Part shown: positions 7,916 to 15,785 of the stretch, piece after piece
Layout: each line of letters starts with the position of its first letter
How positions within the stretch are numbered: position 1 is the stretch's first letter
Assembly (NCBI RefSeq): GCF_007748115.1
Contig: NZ_CP036289.1
Location: 2,728,001 to 2,792,000 of the forward strand
DNA: 64,000 nucleotides
Direction of reading: 5' to 3'
DNA from: Bremerella volcania
GTDB lineage: Bacteria > Planctomycetota > Planctomycetia > Pirellulales > Pirellulaceae
The notes under the pieces: model-generated
Told to the model about the DNA's origin: nothing
What the model saw: the letters and a program-made list of their open reading frames with translations, nothing else
The model's database searches: none
Position numbers and translations under genes: made by a program

Positions 7916-8956
7916 ATGTCTAGTTTACCAACTTTCGTCGGGCTTGATTACCATCAGGATTTGGTTCAGGTGTGTGTTTTGGATTCGGAAGGGCGGACGC
8001 TGGCGAATCGGTCGGTGCGGAATGAGGCTGATTTGATTGCCCGCTTTGCGTTGCAGCATGGCACGCCGCAACGCGTGGCGATCGAGGCCTGTTGCGGGGC
8101 GGCCGATCTGGCCGAGGAACTGGTCACCCATCGCAATTTGCCGGTGCAGCTGGCTCATCCAGGCTACGTCGCACGGATGAAGCGTTCGCCTGACAAAACC
8201 GACCTGGCCGATGCCCAACTGCTGGCCGATCTGGCTCGCGTCAATTACCTGCCGAGCGTGTGGCTGGCCCCCGAAGCAACGCGGCAACTGCGACGCCTGG
8301 TCCGCCATCGGGCTCAATTGGTGCGGCGGCGGCGGGACGTTAAACTGCGGATTCGTGGGCTTTTACGAGAAAACCGGGTGCCTTCACCGGGCGGCACGCC
8401 TTGGACGAAGAAGTGGCTCACATGGCTGCAGGAAACAGACGACTTGGCACCAAGCGACCGGTGGCTTGTGGAAGACCACCTCGAGGAATTGACTTCCCTG
8501 GGGCGTCGCATCCGTGCTGTGGAAGCCAAGATCAGGCACACGGTCGAAGACGATCCGGTCGTTGCGAAGCTTCTGACAATGCCCGGCGTGGGGCTGGTGA
8601 CGGCGGTTACGCTTCGCGCCGAGATCGGTCGCTTCGATCGCTTCACGCGTGGCAAGCAACTGGCTCGGTTCTGCGGAGTGACGCCTCGCAATGCCAGCAG
8701 TGGACAACGTCAGGCAGATGCAGGACTGATCAAGGCCGGCAACCCCGACCTGCGGACTGTGTTGATCGAATTGGGGCATCGACTGATTCGACAAACAAGT
8801 GGCCCATGGACCAAGCTAGCGACCGGCATGCTGAGTCGAGGCAAACCGAAGAACGTGGTGGTCGCGGCGGTCGCCAATCGTTGGGTTCGCTGGCTGCACC
8901 ACGAACTACGCCGCGAAACGCCCCAAGCGGATCGCGTTTTAGAGCAAGCCGTTTAA
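7916..8956 (+). CDS. IS110-family transposase (DEDD recombinase)
   Basis: A 346-residue intact transposase. The N-terminal RuvC-like DEDD domain is visible: VGLDYHQDLVQV (first Asp, about residue 10), AIEACCGAADL (Glu, about 61), and KTDLADAQLLADL (two Asp, about 100). The C-terminal Tnp domain has MPGVGLVTAVTL and CGVTPRNASSGQ with the conserved serine used by IS110 enzymes, then IKAGNPDLRTVL. Known IS110-family recombinases act with a structured bridge RNA that specifies donor and target. The start at 7916 has AGGAG about ten bases upstream. No frameshift or internal stop is present, so the element may still be active. The protein is on the opposite strand to the flanking Hsp70 operon. Confidence 0.95.
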   Translation: MSSLPTFVGLDYHQDLVQVCVLDSEGRTLANRSVRNEADLIARFALQHGTPQRVAIEACCGAADLAEELVTHRNLPVQLAHPGYVARMKRSPDKTDLADAQLLADLARVNYLPSVWLAPEATRQLRRLVRHRAQLVRRRRDVKLRIRGLLRENRVPSPGGTPWTKKWLTWLQETDDLAPSDRWLVEDHLEELTSLGRRIRAVEAKIRHTVEDDPVVAKLLTMPGVGLVTAVTLRAEIGRFDRFTRGKQLARFCGVTPRNASSGQRQADAGLIKAGNPDLRTVLIELGHRLIRQTSGPWTKLATGMLSRGKPKNVVVAAVANRWVRWLHHELRRETPQADRVLEQAV

Positions 8957-9193
8957 ATTAAGGAATCCCCACAACTCGATAGAACTCTGGGAGATCCTTC
9001 GAAAGAAGCGACTGGTCAAGCATTCACCTGTTCCGGCGGGAAGGTACGCTCGAGGTGGCCCTGGGCTCAAGCTCGTCTCTGGTTAGGGCAGCCTTCCCCT
9101 TTACTTCGAAAACACCCACAGGGGCTATCCCACCACGGGAAACGCTCGGATAGAGGAAGGGAACCACCGGTGAAAACACTTGACAACGAGTCT
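8957..9193 (+). ncRNA. Probable bridge RNA region of the IS1111-type element
   Basis: This is a 237-base non-coding segment between the transposase stop and the right inverted repeat. That is where IS1111-type elements are reported to carry their bridge RNA. Stems seen by eye: GGGAAGG (9038-9044) with CCTTCCC (9092-9098), and CTATCC (9125-9130) with GGATAG (9148-9153). CTCTGGG (8985-8991) equals the left half of the reconstructed target and TGGCCC (9056-9061) is the complement of its right half. The location is solid; the RNA and its guides are inference. Confidence 0.55.
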
Positions 9194-9223
9194 GTCTTCA
9201 TAGAGGGCCACCCGACTTCGATC

Positions 9224-9305
9224 ATCTTTCTTATCCGCGCCCATCCGTGTAATCCGTGGTTGCTCTTCTTCCTTCCCTCGGTGCTCTCTGTGTCCTCAGT
9301 GGCTA
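9224..9305. repeat. Family A dispersed palindrome, right arm (copy 1)
   Basis: This is the inverted partner of 7600-7686: TCTTTCTTATCCG, then CCATCCGTGTAATCCGTGGT, then CCTTCCCTCGGTGCTCTCTG and CAGTGGCTAA. The two arms are now about 1.5 kb apart because the inner palindrome and the IS element lie between them. Confidence 0.88.
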
Positions 9306-9333
9306 AAATCCTGCTTGCGTTGATTGAACCAGC

Positions 9334-11121
9334 CTAATCCTCTTCGCGGACGTTGAATTCGAGTTTCCAGCGGCCGGAGGTTTTGCTGCTGACGCACCAT
9401 AGTTCGAGCATGCCTAGCTCGGTCACTTTGCTGTGGAAGGTGACCGGGACGTACGGCTCGTTAATCTTGTCGTCGCGCGGTAACGAAGCTTCCAGGCTGT
9501 CGGTCTCGGAAATCTCGGCTTCGTCCCACCGCTGAATCATCTGCCCCGGCTTGTCGTCTTTGCGAATCGGCGACGAGAAGAAGCGGAACTTGGTGGTCTC
9601 GCCGACCACCAGCCCGACCTCGGCGCTGGGGACGTCGGTCTCGGTCCCTTCTTCCATGCCGATTGGCACGACGTTGAGCAAATGGAGCGGACGCGGCGCA
9701 CCGGGGATTGCCAGGCCGGAAGTTTGAATCCCGACATAATAGGCCTGGGCCGTTCCTCCGCGGATACGAATGCCCCCCTTCTCTTTCGCGAAGCCGTAAT
9801 ACGCCGCACCGCGCGCGACGGCGTAGTCGAGGTCGTGATCCCCTTCCAGACGCTGCGGAGGCTGATCCGGCTGCCACGAGGCGATCGTTTCCATCAAGCG
9901 CGTCTGAAACGGTTCGCTCTTGAAGACGCCACCGTTGAACAGCACGTGCGTCGGGTGGATCGCGCTGCCCGCTTTCTCGGAATGCTGGGCCAAAAACTCG
10001 GCCAGGTGCCGCGTGACGGCCGGGTCCGATTCAAACGGCAAGCCCAGTTCCTGAAAGCCGGAGACGAATCCTCGTTCGGGCTTGTCGGTTGCGGCACATG
10101 CGGGAAAGAACCCTTCCAGCAGCATCGCTTTGATCGGCTCGCGCTCGACGTCGACGGAAACGGTCTTGGCGATCAGCTTGCTGCCGCGTCCCAGGATGCT
10201 GACCGGATGCTTGTCGGGTCCGTCCTCTTGTAGCAACTGTTCCTTGGCGGCTCGACAGCTATGCCATAGCGATACCGACTGCCACGGATCGAGCGTGACG
10301 TTCTTTTCTTGGAACAGTTCGGCCACATGAAACGCCAGGGCGAGGTCCATGTTGTCGCCGCCCACCAGTAGGTGATTGCCGACCGCCATCCGTTTGAGGA
10401 CCAGTTCGCCCGCTTCCTCTTCAACGGTGATCAGCGTCAGGTCGGTCGTACCGCCACCGACGTCGCACACCAATAGCTTGTCGCCCACCTTTAGGGCCTT
10501 GCGCCACTTGTCCCCCATGTGACCGAGCCACGAGTAGACCGCGGCCTGGGGTTCTTCCAGCAAGGTGAAGTCGGCCGGGAAGCCTGCGGCGATGGCCGCT
10601 TCGTGCGTCAGCTCGCGAGCACTGGCGTCAAACGAAGCTGGCACCGTCAGCACGACCGCTTGATCGGCGAACGGATGCTCAGGCTGGGCTTCGTTCCACG
10701 CCGCCACCAGGTGCTGCAGGTACCGCCGGGATGCTTCGACGGGCGAGATCTTGCCGACCTCTTCCGGCGCGTTCCATGGCAGGATCGCGCCTTGCCGGTC
10801 GACCTTATGATGCGAGAGCCAGCTCTTCGCTCCGCCGACCGTACGGTCCGGCGTATCGGCCGACTGACGCCGGGCCCACTCGCCGGTGGCGTACGATTGA
10901 CTATCGCCCCATGGCAGCCCAAGCTTGCCCCCTTCCTGGTCGGCCTCGGTGGCGAGGTACAAGAAGGAGGGAAGCGATTTGCGGTTCTCGATGGTACTGG
11001 CCGCGACCAGTTGCGGGATCTCTAGCAGCTGGACGACCGGCTGTTCGGCTTCCAGGTCGCTGTAGGCGAGGACGCTGTTGGTTGTGCCGAGGTCGACGCC
11101 GATGACATATTTCGCCCCCAT
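9334..11121 (-). CDS. Hsp70-like ATPase (DnaK-type nucleotide-binding domain)
   Basis: A 595-residue Hsp70-like protein. The N-terminus MGAKYVIGVDLGTTNSVL carries the phosphate-1 motif, the phosphate-2 motif VCDVGGGTTDLTLI is near residue 210, and FNGGVFKSEPFQ near 385 is the adenosine-binding strand. The substrate-binding region is short and ends soon after a beta-rich segment (VTFHSKVTELGMLELWC), so the helical lid of true DnaK (about 640 residues) is missing. ATG 11121 is only four bases after the DUF2760 stop and places the motif correctly; the longer frame overlaps that gene and is a shadow. It is paralogous to the 948-residue Hsp70 across the IS element: both share ASFDASARELT-like and GAKSWLSHH-like segments. 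The client is unknown. Confidence 0.92.
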   Translation of the reverse strand: MGAKYVIGVDLGTTNSVLAYSDLEAEQPVVQLLEIPQLVAASTIENRKSLPSFLYLATEADQEGGKLGLPWGDSQSYATGEWARRQSADTPDRTVGGAKSWLSHHKVDRQGAILPWNAPEEVGKISPVEASRRYLQHLVAAWNEAQPEHPFADQAVVLTVPASFDASARELTHEAAIAAGFPADFTLLEEPQAAVYSWLGHMGDKWRKALKVGDKLLVCDVGGGTTDLTLITVEEEAGELVLKRMAVGNHLLVGGDNMDLALAFHVAELFQEKNVTLDPWQSVSLWHSCRAAKEQLLQEDGPDKHPVSILGRGSKLIAKTVSVDVEREPIKAMLLEGFFPACAATDKPERGFVSGFQELGLPFESDPAVTRHLAEFLAQHSEKAGSAIHPTHVLFNGGVFKSEPFQTRLMETIASWQPDQPPQRLEGDHDLDYAVARGAAYYGFAKEKGGIRIRGGTAQAYYVGIQTSGLAIPGAPRPLHLLNVVPIGMEEGTETDVPSAEVGLVVGETTKFRFFSSPIRKDDKPGQMIQRWDEAEISETDSLEASLPRDDKINEPYVPVTFHSKVTELGMLELWCVSSKTSGRWKLEFNVREED

Positions 11122-11125
11122 GCGC

Positions 11126-11674
11126 TTAGACCTCCACTTCTGCCGGATTGAGGACTTGGGCCTGGGCGAGCGTGCCGTTGAACTTTGGAACGTCGCACTT
11201 GGTGGCCTTCCAGCCGCGATGCACGAGCGTGCCGCCGGCGGGCTTCTCGTTCTGCACGTTGCCGACCAGGCGAATTTCGCTGGCGTCAAACGACTCTGGC
11301 AGATCGATGCGGCCTCCCTCTTCTTCGTCGCGCACCGGACTGATGGCGAACAACCGGTTGAGGGTGGCCTTGGTGTCGCGCTGCACGTCACGTACGGCGG
11401 CACCAATCTGGGCGTCGTCGTACTCGCTCAAGTCTTCCTGAAAGAGATCGAGAAAACGGGCCTCGCGCTGCAAGGTTCCCAGCAGCACAAGCGCGTCGAT
11501 GCCATCGGGCCGCGGTGGCTTGGGCTTCGGAGGAGGTGGTGGCGGAGGAGGAGGCGCCGGTTTCTTTTCCTGCTCTTTCGGGGCAGGCAGCGAGAGAGAC
11601 TCGGCTCGCTCGGCGACTTCAGAATTAAATAGTATTTGAAAAAAGAGCTTGAAAGCTAAACCAATTCGGCTCAT
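11126..11674 (-). CDS. DUF2760 protein
   Basis: A 182-residue protein that opens the Hsp70 operon. The N-terminal hydrophobic helix (LAFKLFFQILFN) is followed by a charged linker and a run of nine prolines with further Pro/Lys (about residues 40-55). The C-terminal globular domain is DUF2760: LVLLGTLQREARFLDLFQED, then DAQIGAAVRDVQRD and the closing LVHRGWKATKCDVPK. DUF2760 genes are repeatedly found directly before an Hsp70-type gene, as here with a four-base gap. The N-terminal helix and proline-rich linker suggest a domain tethered near the membrane; that is inference. The start codon follows an unremarkable leader. Confidence 0.88.
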   Translation of the reverse strand: MSRIGLAFKLFFQILFNSEVAERAESLSLPAPKEQEKKPAPPPPPPPPPKPKPPRPDGIDALVLLGTLQREARFLDLFQEDLSEYDDAQIGAAVRDVQRDTKATLNRLFAISPVRDEEEGGRIDLPESFDASEIRLVGNVQNEKPAGGTLVHRGWKATKCDVPKFNGTLAQAQVLNPAEVEV

Positions 11675-11719
11675 TCACTTCACGCTGTGGTTGGATGATT
11701 TACAAGTACAACGGGTGCC

Positions 11720-11852
11720 GTGCTCTTCACTTTCCGGTCCCCTCTCCCTTCCCAAGGGAGAGGGCTAGGGTTAGGGTTGGCAAGCGGGTACCCAGTTCGC
11801 CCCTCACCCTAACCCTCTCCCCAAAGGGGCGAGGGGACAAGATGAAGAGCAC
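11720..11852. repeat. Family B dispersed inverted repeat (copy 1)
   Basis: The outer arms TGCTCTTC and GAAGAGCA enclose GTCCCCTCTCCC ... GGGAGAGGGCTAGGGTTAGGG on one side and CCCTCACCCTAACCCTCTCC ... GGGGCGAGGGGAC on the other. The whole folds back on itself. It lies between the divergent DUF2760 and MFS genes. Related copies occur near 23.1, 36.3, 47.6 and 52.6 kb. Confidence 0.85.
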
Positions 11853-12155
11853 GCTCAAGAAGGCTTGAGCATGGCACCCAGGATTGCCCTTAGCACCACA
11901 AGTCACACCCAGACGGGTGTCCGAGACGTTCCAACGTATCGGCAATGTTCACTGCTTGCAATTGGCCTGCTTTTGTTGGCGAAGATGCCAACGGTAATGC
12001 CACTTACGGGCGTAATGTTGAGTGCTAGAAAATAGGGTGAACCTGGCGCTCATTAGACGTTTCCTACCTGCGGGCCCGTTGTTAGTATATGAGTCCGCGC
12101 AGGCAATGATTCGCCTGCTTACCTCCGCTAGAACAAATTCAGGCAACCCTCCACT

Positions 12156-13634
12156 ATGGCCACCGATGCCGCCTCGCTTGAGGCAGCTTCTTTGCGACGC
12201 GATCCGCTCGTCCGAGCGACCCCTTTCTTCTATGGCTGGGTCATGCTGGGAGTCGCGATGGTCGCTCAGTACTGTACCAGCCCTGGTCAGACGTACGGCG
12301 TGGCCCTGTTCAACAAACATATTGCCACTTCGCTGGCAACCGAAACGTACAAGAGCACTCACCCCGGCCAAGAGGTGGTGCTGACCAAAGAACTGATCGA
12401 CGCCGAGATCGTGACGGTCACCACCGCCTATTTGTGGGGAACCATCCTCGCCGCGTTTCCGGTCCCTTGGATCGGAGCACTCGCCGATCGATGGGGACTG
12501 CGAAAGACGATCACTCTGGTCATCGTGCTGTTCGGATTGGCGTGCATGTTCATGTCGCAGGTCGAAGGACCGTATGCCCTGTTCGTCGCATTCCTAGCGA
12601 TACGAACGCTCGGGCAAGGCTCGCTGACACTGCTGGCGACCAACACGGCCGACATGTGGTTTCAGCGAAAGCTCGGCTTCGCCAATGGCATTCGCAACCT
12701 GTCCGCACCGATCGCGTTCGGAACGTTTCCGGTCATTACCATCGCACTGATCAACTGGTTCGGCTGGCAGCAGGCCTACTTCGCGCTGGGCGTCGGCGTG
12801 TGGGCGATCATGTTTCCGCTGCTGATCTTCGTCTTCCGCAACCATCCCGAAGAAGTCGGTCAGCTGCCCGACGGCGAGAAGCACGCTGCTCGCAAGGACG
12901 ATGAGCCTGAGAGTCGCGGGTCGTTCTTCATGATGCCGCAGCTGACCCTCGGGGAAGCGCTCACCGAGCGGTCGTTCTGGATTGTGCTCTCCTTTATGAC
13001 GATGTGGGCCATGATCGGCACGGCCCTGATGTTCATGGTGATCCCCTACGTCGAAAGTCGAGGCCTCACCGAAGAGGACGCACAGGTCGTCTTCTGGACG
13101 ATGGCCATCAGCATGGCCAGTTGCCAGTTCTTCGGAGGCATTCTGGCCGACTATTTCAAGTTGAATTACCTGCTGTTTGCCGGCTCGGTACTGCTGGGCG
13201 TGGGCGTGCTGGTCTATCTGTCGATCGACTCGGTTTGGATGGCCGGTGTTTATGGCTTGACGTTTGGCGTGGCTCAAGGGGTCTCGGCTGCCGGATCGAA
13301 TTCACTTTTGGCACGTTACTTTGGTCGGGCCCACTTGGGGAAGATCAAAGGATTTCAGATGATGACGATCGTCGGAGGCAGCGCCGCCGGGCCGTTTCTG
13401 ATGAGCCAGGGGAAAGAACTTCTCGGTAGCTATGACTCCGTGTTGTGGTTGTTTGCTACCATGTTGTTCGTTCAGGCGGTTGCGTGCTTCTTCGCGACCC
13501 CGCCCGCCGCACGAGACCAGGTGGCGGACCCCAGCAAGCACTCCCATCCGCAAAGCACCACTCATGGCACGGCTCCATTTACGGGGACTTCCACCGGGGA
13601 CCAACCGCAACCAGCTCTTCAAACTGCTGATTGA
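12156..13634 (+). CDS. MFS transporter
   Basis: A 492-residue major-facilitator transporter with about twelve predicted membrane segments. The first begins at FFYGWVMLGVAM (about residue 25), and the loop-2/3 signature is GALADRWGLRKT. A hydrophilic central loop (NHPEEVGQLPDGEKHAARK) separates the two six-helix halves. The pattern resembles the oxalate/formate-antiporter and monocarboxylate-transporter branch, so an organic-anion substrate is possible but not shown. The C-terminal 40 residues are low-complexity (Ser/Thr/Gln/Pro) and overlap the next gene by 71 bases in another frame. No metabolic neighbour hints at the substrate. Confidence 0.88.
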   Translation: MATDAASLEAASLRRDPLVRATPFFYGWVMLGVAMVAQYCTSPGQTYGVALFNKHIATSLATETYKSTHPGQEVVLTKELIDAEIVTVTTAYLWGTILAAFPVPWIGALADRWGLRKTITLVIVLFGLACMFMSQVEGPYALFVAFLAIRTLGQGSLTLLATNTADMWFQRKLGFANGIRNLSAPIAFGTFPVITIALINWFGWQQAYFALGVGVWAIMFPLLIFVFRNHPEEVGQLPDGEKHAARKDDEPESRGSFFMMPQLTLGEALTERSFWIVLSFMTMWAMIGTALMFMVIPYVESRGLTEEDAQVVFWTMAISMASCQFFGGILADYFKLNYLLFAGSVLLGVGVLVYLSIDSVWMAGVYGLTFGVAQGVSAAGSNSLLARYFGRAHLGKIKGFQMMTIVGGSAAGPFLMSQGKELLGSYDSVLWLFATMLFVQAVACFFATPPAARDQVADPSKHSHPQSTTHGTAPFTGTSTGDQPQPALQTAD

Positions 13635-15636
13635 ACAGGCCGATATCCCCGGCAAGGAAATCGGCGCGATCGATCTGATCCGCCGCCAGGCCAGCGTGGA
13701 GGTCGCCGAGGACCGCGCGAAGCGGGCCGCGAAGACCCTTCGCGAAACGCTGCCGGAAGTCGACGCATTCTTCGAGCCGGACCAAATCGAATGGCCCTCC
13801 CTGTTTCAGGACTTCCGCCGCTGGATGGCCCTGGAAGCGAAGGAAGAGTCACAGCGTCTGGCCGACGGCAAGCAGAAGGAAGGTCTCCTCAGGGGCCTGA
13901 AGCTGCACGAGCAGTGGTCGGCTCTGGCCGGTCGGGTGATCTGCCAGTTCCGTCCTAAGACCCAAGGAGCCTCGCTACCACCACATCGCTTTCGCTCCGG
14001 CTCACCGGTGATCGTGCAGGACGTCGAACAAAACCAGGTTCGTGGGCTCGTCGCTTCGGTACGCGACGGCTCGATCGAAGTCGTCACGCAAGACTTTCTC
14101 GAGAACGACGACGACCCGTTCAACTTGATTCCCAGCGACGACGAAGTCACGCGACGCCGTATGGAGTTTGCCCTGAAGCGAGCCGCCAGCGCGACAGGCA
14201 ATCGCCTGGCCGAGCTGCGCGACGTCTTGCTCGGCGAAGCGGCCCCGCGGTTTGATGCATCGGCCAGTACCGGCGACGCGCCGCGTAGCTTGAACCCGTC
14301 GCAGTGGGACGCCGTCGACAACGCCCTGCGAGCCGAAGACGTGGCCATCATTCACGGTCCGCCAGGCACCGGCAAGACGGTCACGCTGGCCCATCTGATT
14401 CGTAGGCTCGTCGACCGAGGCGAAAAGGTCCTCGCGTGTGCTCCCAGTAACCTGGCGGTCGATAACCTCATGCTCCGCGTGATGGCTCAAGGGGTGAATG
14501 CCGTCCGGCTCGGGCATCCGGCTCGTGTTTCGGCGCAACTGCACGACGCGACGCTCGATTACCTGGCGCGCTCGCACGCCGATGCCAAGCTGGCCGATAA
14601 GCTCATTCGCGATGCTCAGGCAAAGCTGCGCAGCGCCGGCCGTTATACCCGGGCCAAACCAGCCCCTGGCGAACGCGCCGCTTTGCGGGATGAAGCCCGG
14701 CAGCTGTTCGACGATGCCCAGCGCATTCAACGGCAAACGCTCGATCAGATTCTTACAGGTGCCCAGGTGCTATGCGTCACGTTGACCGGCATCGACGACG
14801 ACCTGCTCGCCGGACGCAACTTCGATACGGCGGTAATCGACGAAGCCTGTCAGGCAGTTGAGCCAGCGTGCTGGATCCCGCTTTCGCGAAGCTCGCGCGT
14901 CATTCTCGCCGGCGACCACTGCCAGCTTCCGCCAACGATCTTATCGCAGGAAGCGGCCAGCGCCGGCTACGCCGAAAGCATGCAGCAGCGGCTGGTGAAA
15001 AAGCGGCCTGAGATCGCGCGACTGCTCAAACGGCAATATCGCATGCACTCGTCGATCATGGATTTCAGCAGCCTCGAGTTTTACGATGGCCAGTTGGAAG
15101 CGGACGACTCGGTCGCGTCGCATGACCTGCAGCCGCTGCTCAACGATGCCGTCTACGTCGATCCGAAGCCGTGGCAGTTCTACGACACGGCCGGAGCTGA
15201 CTTCATGGAGGAAGAGGACGATGCCACCTCCAGCCGCTATAACGATGCCGAAGCGCGGTTCGTCGCGAAGAAGGCCACGCAGCTGATCGAAGCAGGCATT
15301 CTTCCCGCGGCCATCTCGGTCATCTCTCCTTATGCCGCCCAGGTCCAGCGTCTGCGGAATCTGCTTCCTGAGGGAGTCGAGGCGGACACGGTCGATGGTT
15401 TTCAAGGACGCGAAAACGAAGCTGTGATCATTTCGCTGGTCCGTTCGAACACGTCCGGCGAGATCGGCTTTTTGCTCGATACGCGTCGCATGAATGTTGC
15501 CCTGACGCGGCCTCGGCGAAAGCTGATCGTCGTGGGGGACAGTTCGACGATTGGTGGTAACTCGTTTTATGGGCGGCTGTTACAGTATGCTGAGGCGGTC
15601 GACGGCTGTCACAGCGTGTGGGAAGAATTGGACTAA
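13564..15636 (+). CDS. UPF1-like SF1 helicase with N-terminal DbpA-type RNA-binding domain
   Basis: A 690-residue protein. Residues 1-80 (LHLRGLPPGTNRNQLFKLL, then IPGKEIGAIDLIRR and SVEVAED) match the DbpA/CsdA-type RNA-recognition fold. The rest is a superfamily 1 helicase of the UPF1/SMUBP2 group: Q-motif region SQWDAVDNAL, Walker A HGPPGTGKT (about 262), Walker B DEACQAVEP (about 425), motif III LAGDHCQLPPT, motif IV QYRMHSSIM, motif V DGFQGRENEAV, and motif VI NVALTRPRRKL. It is therefore a likely ATP-dependent 5'-3' RNA or DNA unwinding enzyme with its own RNA-binding module. ATG 13564 is needed to keep the first strand of the RNA-binding domain; it lies inside the MFS gene. Confidence 0.88.
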   Translation: MARLHLRGLPPGTNRNQLFKLLIEQADIPGKEIGAIDLIRRQASVEVAEDRAKRAAKTLRETLPEVDAFFEPDQIEWPSLFQDFRRWMALEAKEESQRLADGKQKEGLLRGLKLHEQWSALAGRVICQFRPKTQGASLPPHRFRSGSPVIVQDVEQNQVRGLVASVRDGSIEVVTQDFLENDDDPFNLIPSDDEVTRRRMEFALKRAASATGNRLAELRDVLLGEAAPRFDASASTGDAPRSLNPSQWDAVDNALRAEDVAIIHGPPGTGKTVTLAHLIRRLVDRGEKVLACAPSNLAVDNLMLRVMAQGVNAVRLGHPARVSAQLHDATLDYLARSHADAKLADKLIRDAQAKLRSAGRYTRAKPAPGERAALRDEARQLFDDAQRIQRQTLDQILTGAQVLCVTLTGIDDDLLAGRNFDTAVIDEACQAVEPACWIPLSRSSRVILAGDHCQLPPTILSQEAASAGYAESMQQRLVKKRPEIARLLKRQYRMHSSIMDFSSLEFYDGQLEADDSVASHDLQPLLNDAVYVDPKPWQFYDTAGADFMEEEDDATSSRYNDAEARFVAKKATQLIEAGILPAAISVISPYAAQVQRLRNLLPEGVEADTVDGFQGRENEAVIISLVRSNTSGEIGFLLDTRRMNVALTRPRRKLIVVGDSSTIGGNSFYGRLLQYAEAVDGCHSVWEELD

Positions 15637-15785
15637 TCCAATAACCCGCTGGTAGTGGTGCCTTCTTTGACTTTGCGCGATAACCAATTTCAGCTATTAT
15701 AAGAAGTTTACCGCCCCGCCTGAATCTCCTGCCTTCCAGCCGCGGCCAGAAGAGGCTCATTCGCTTTCAAGCAAAAGAGGAATTC

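Larger units (their letters stand above)
7837..9204 (+). mobile_element. Complete IS110-family (IS1111-type) insertion sequence
   Basis: An element of about 1.37 kb. Subterminal inverted repeats ATGAAGAC (7843-7850) and GTCTTCAT (9194-9201) lie about six and three bases from the proposed ends, and a further CGTTG is shared a few bases inward on each side. IS1111-type elements are known for such subterminal repeats. The boundaries come from reconstructing the interrupted palindrome: left flank CTCTCTGG, right flank GGGCCA, expected intact sequence CTCTCTGGGCCA. The run of G leaves one or two bases uncertain. It contains one intact transposase gene, an upstream hairpin and a 237-base non-coding 3' segment. 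Confidence 0.85.

Noticed and set aside
9334-11406. Longer start for the 595-residue Hsp70
   Set aside because: The extra 95 residues overlap DUF2760 in another frame and precede the MGAKYVIGVDLGTTNS start, which fits the family.
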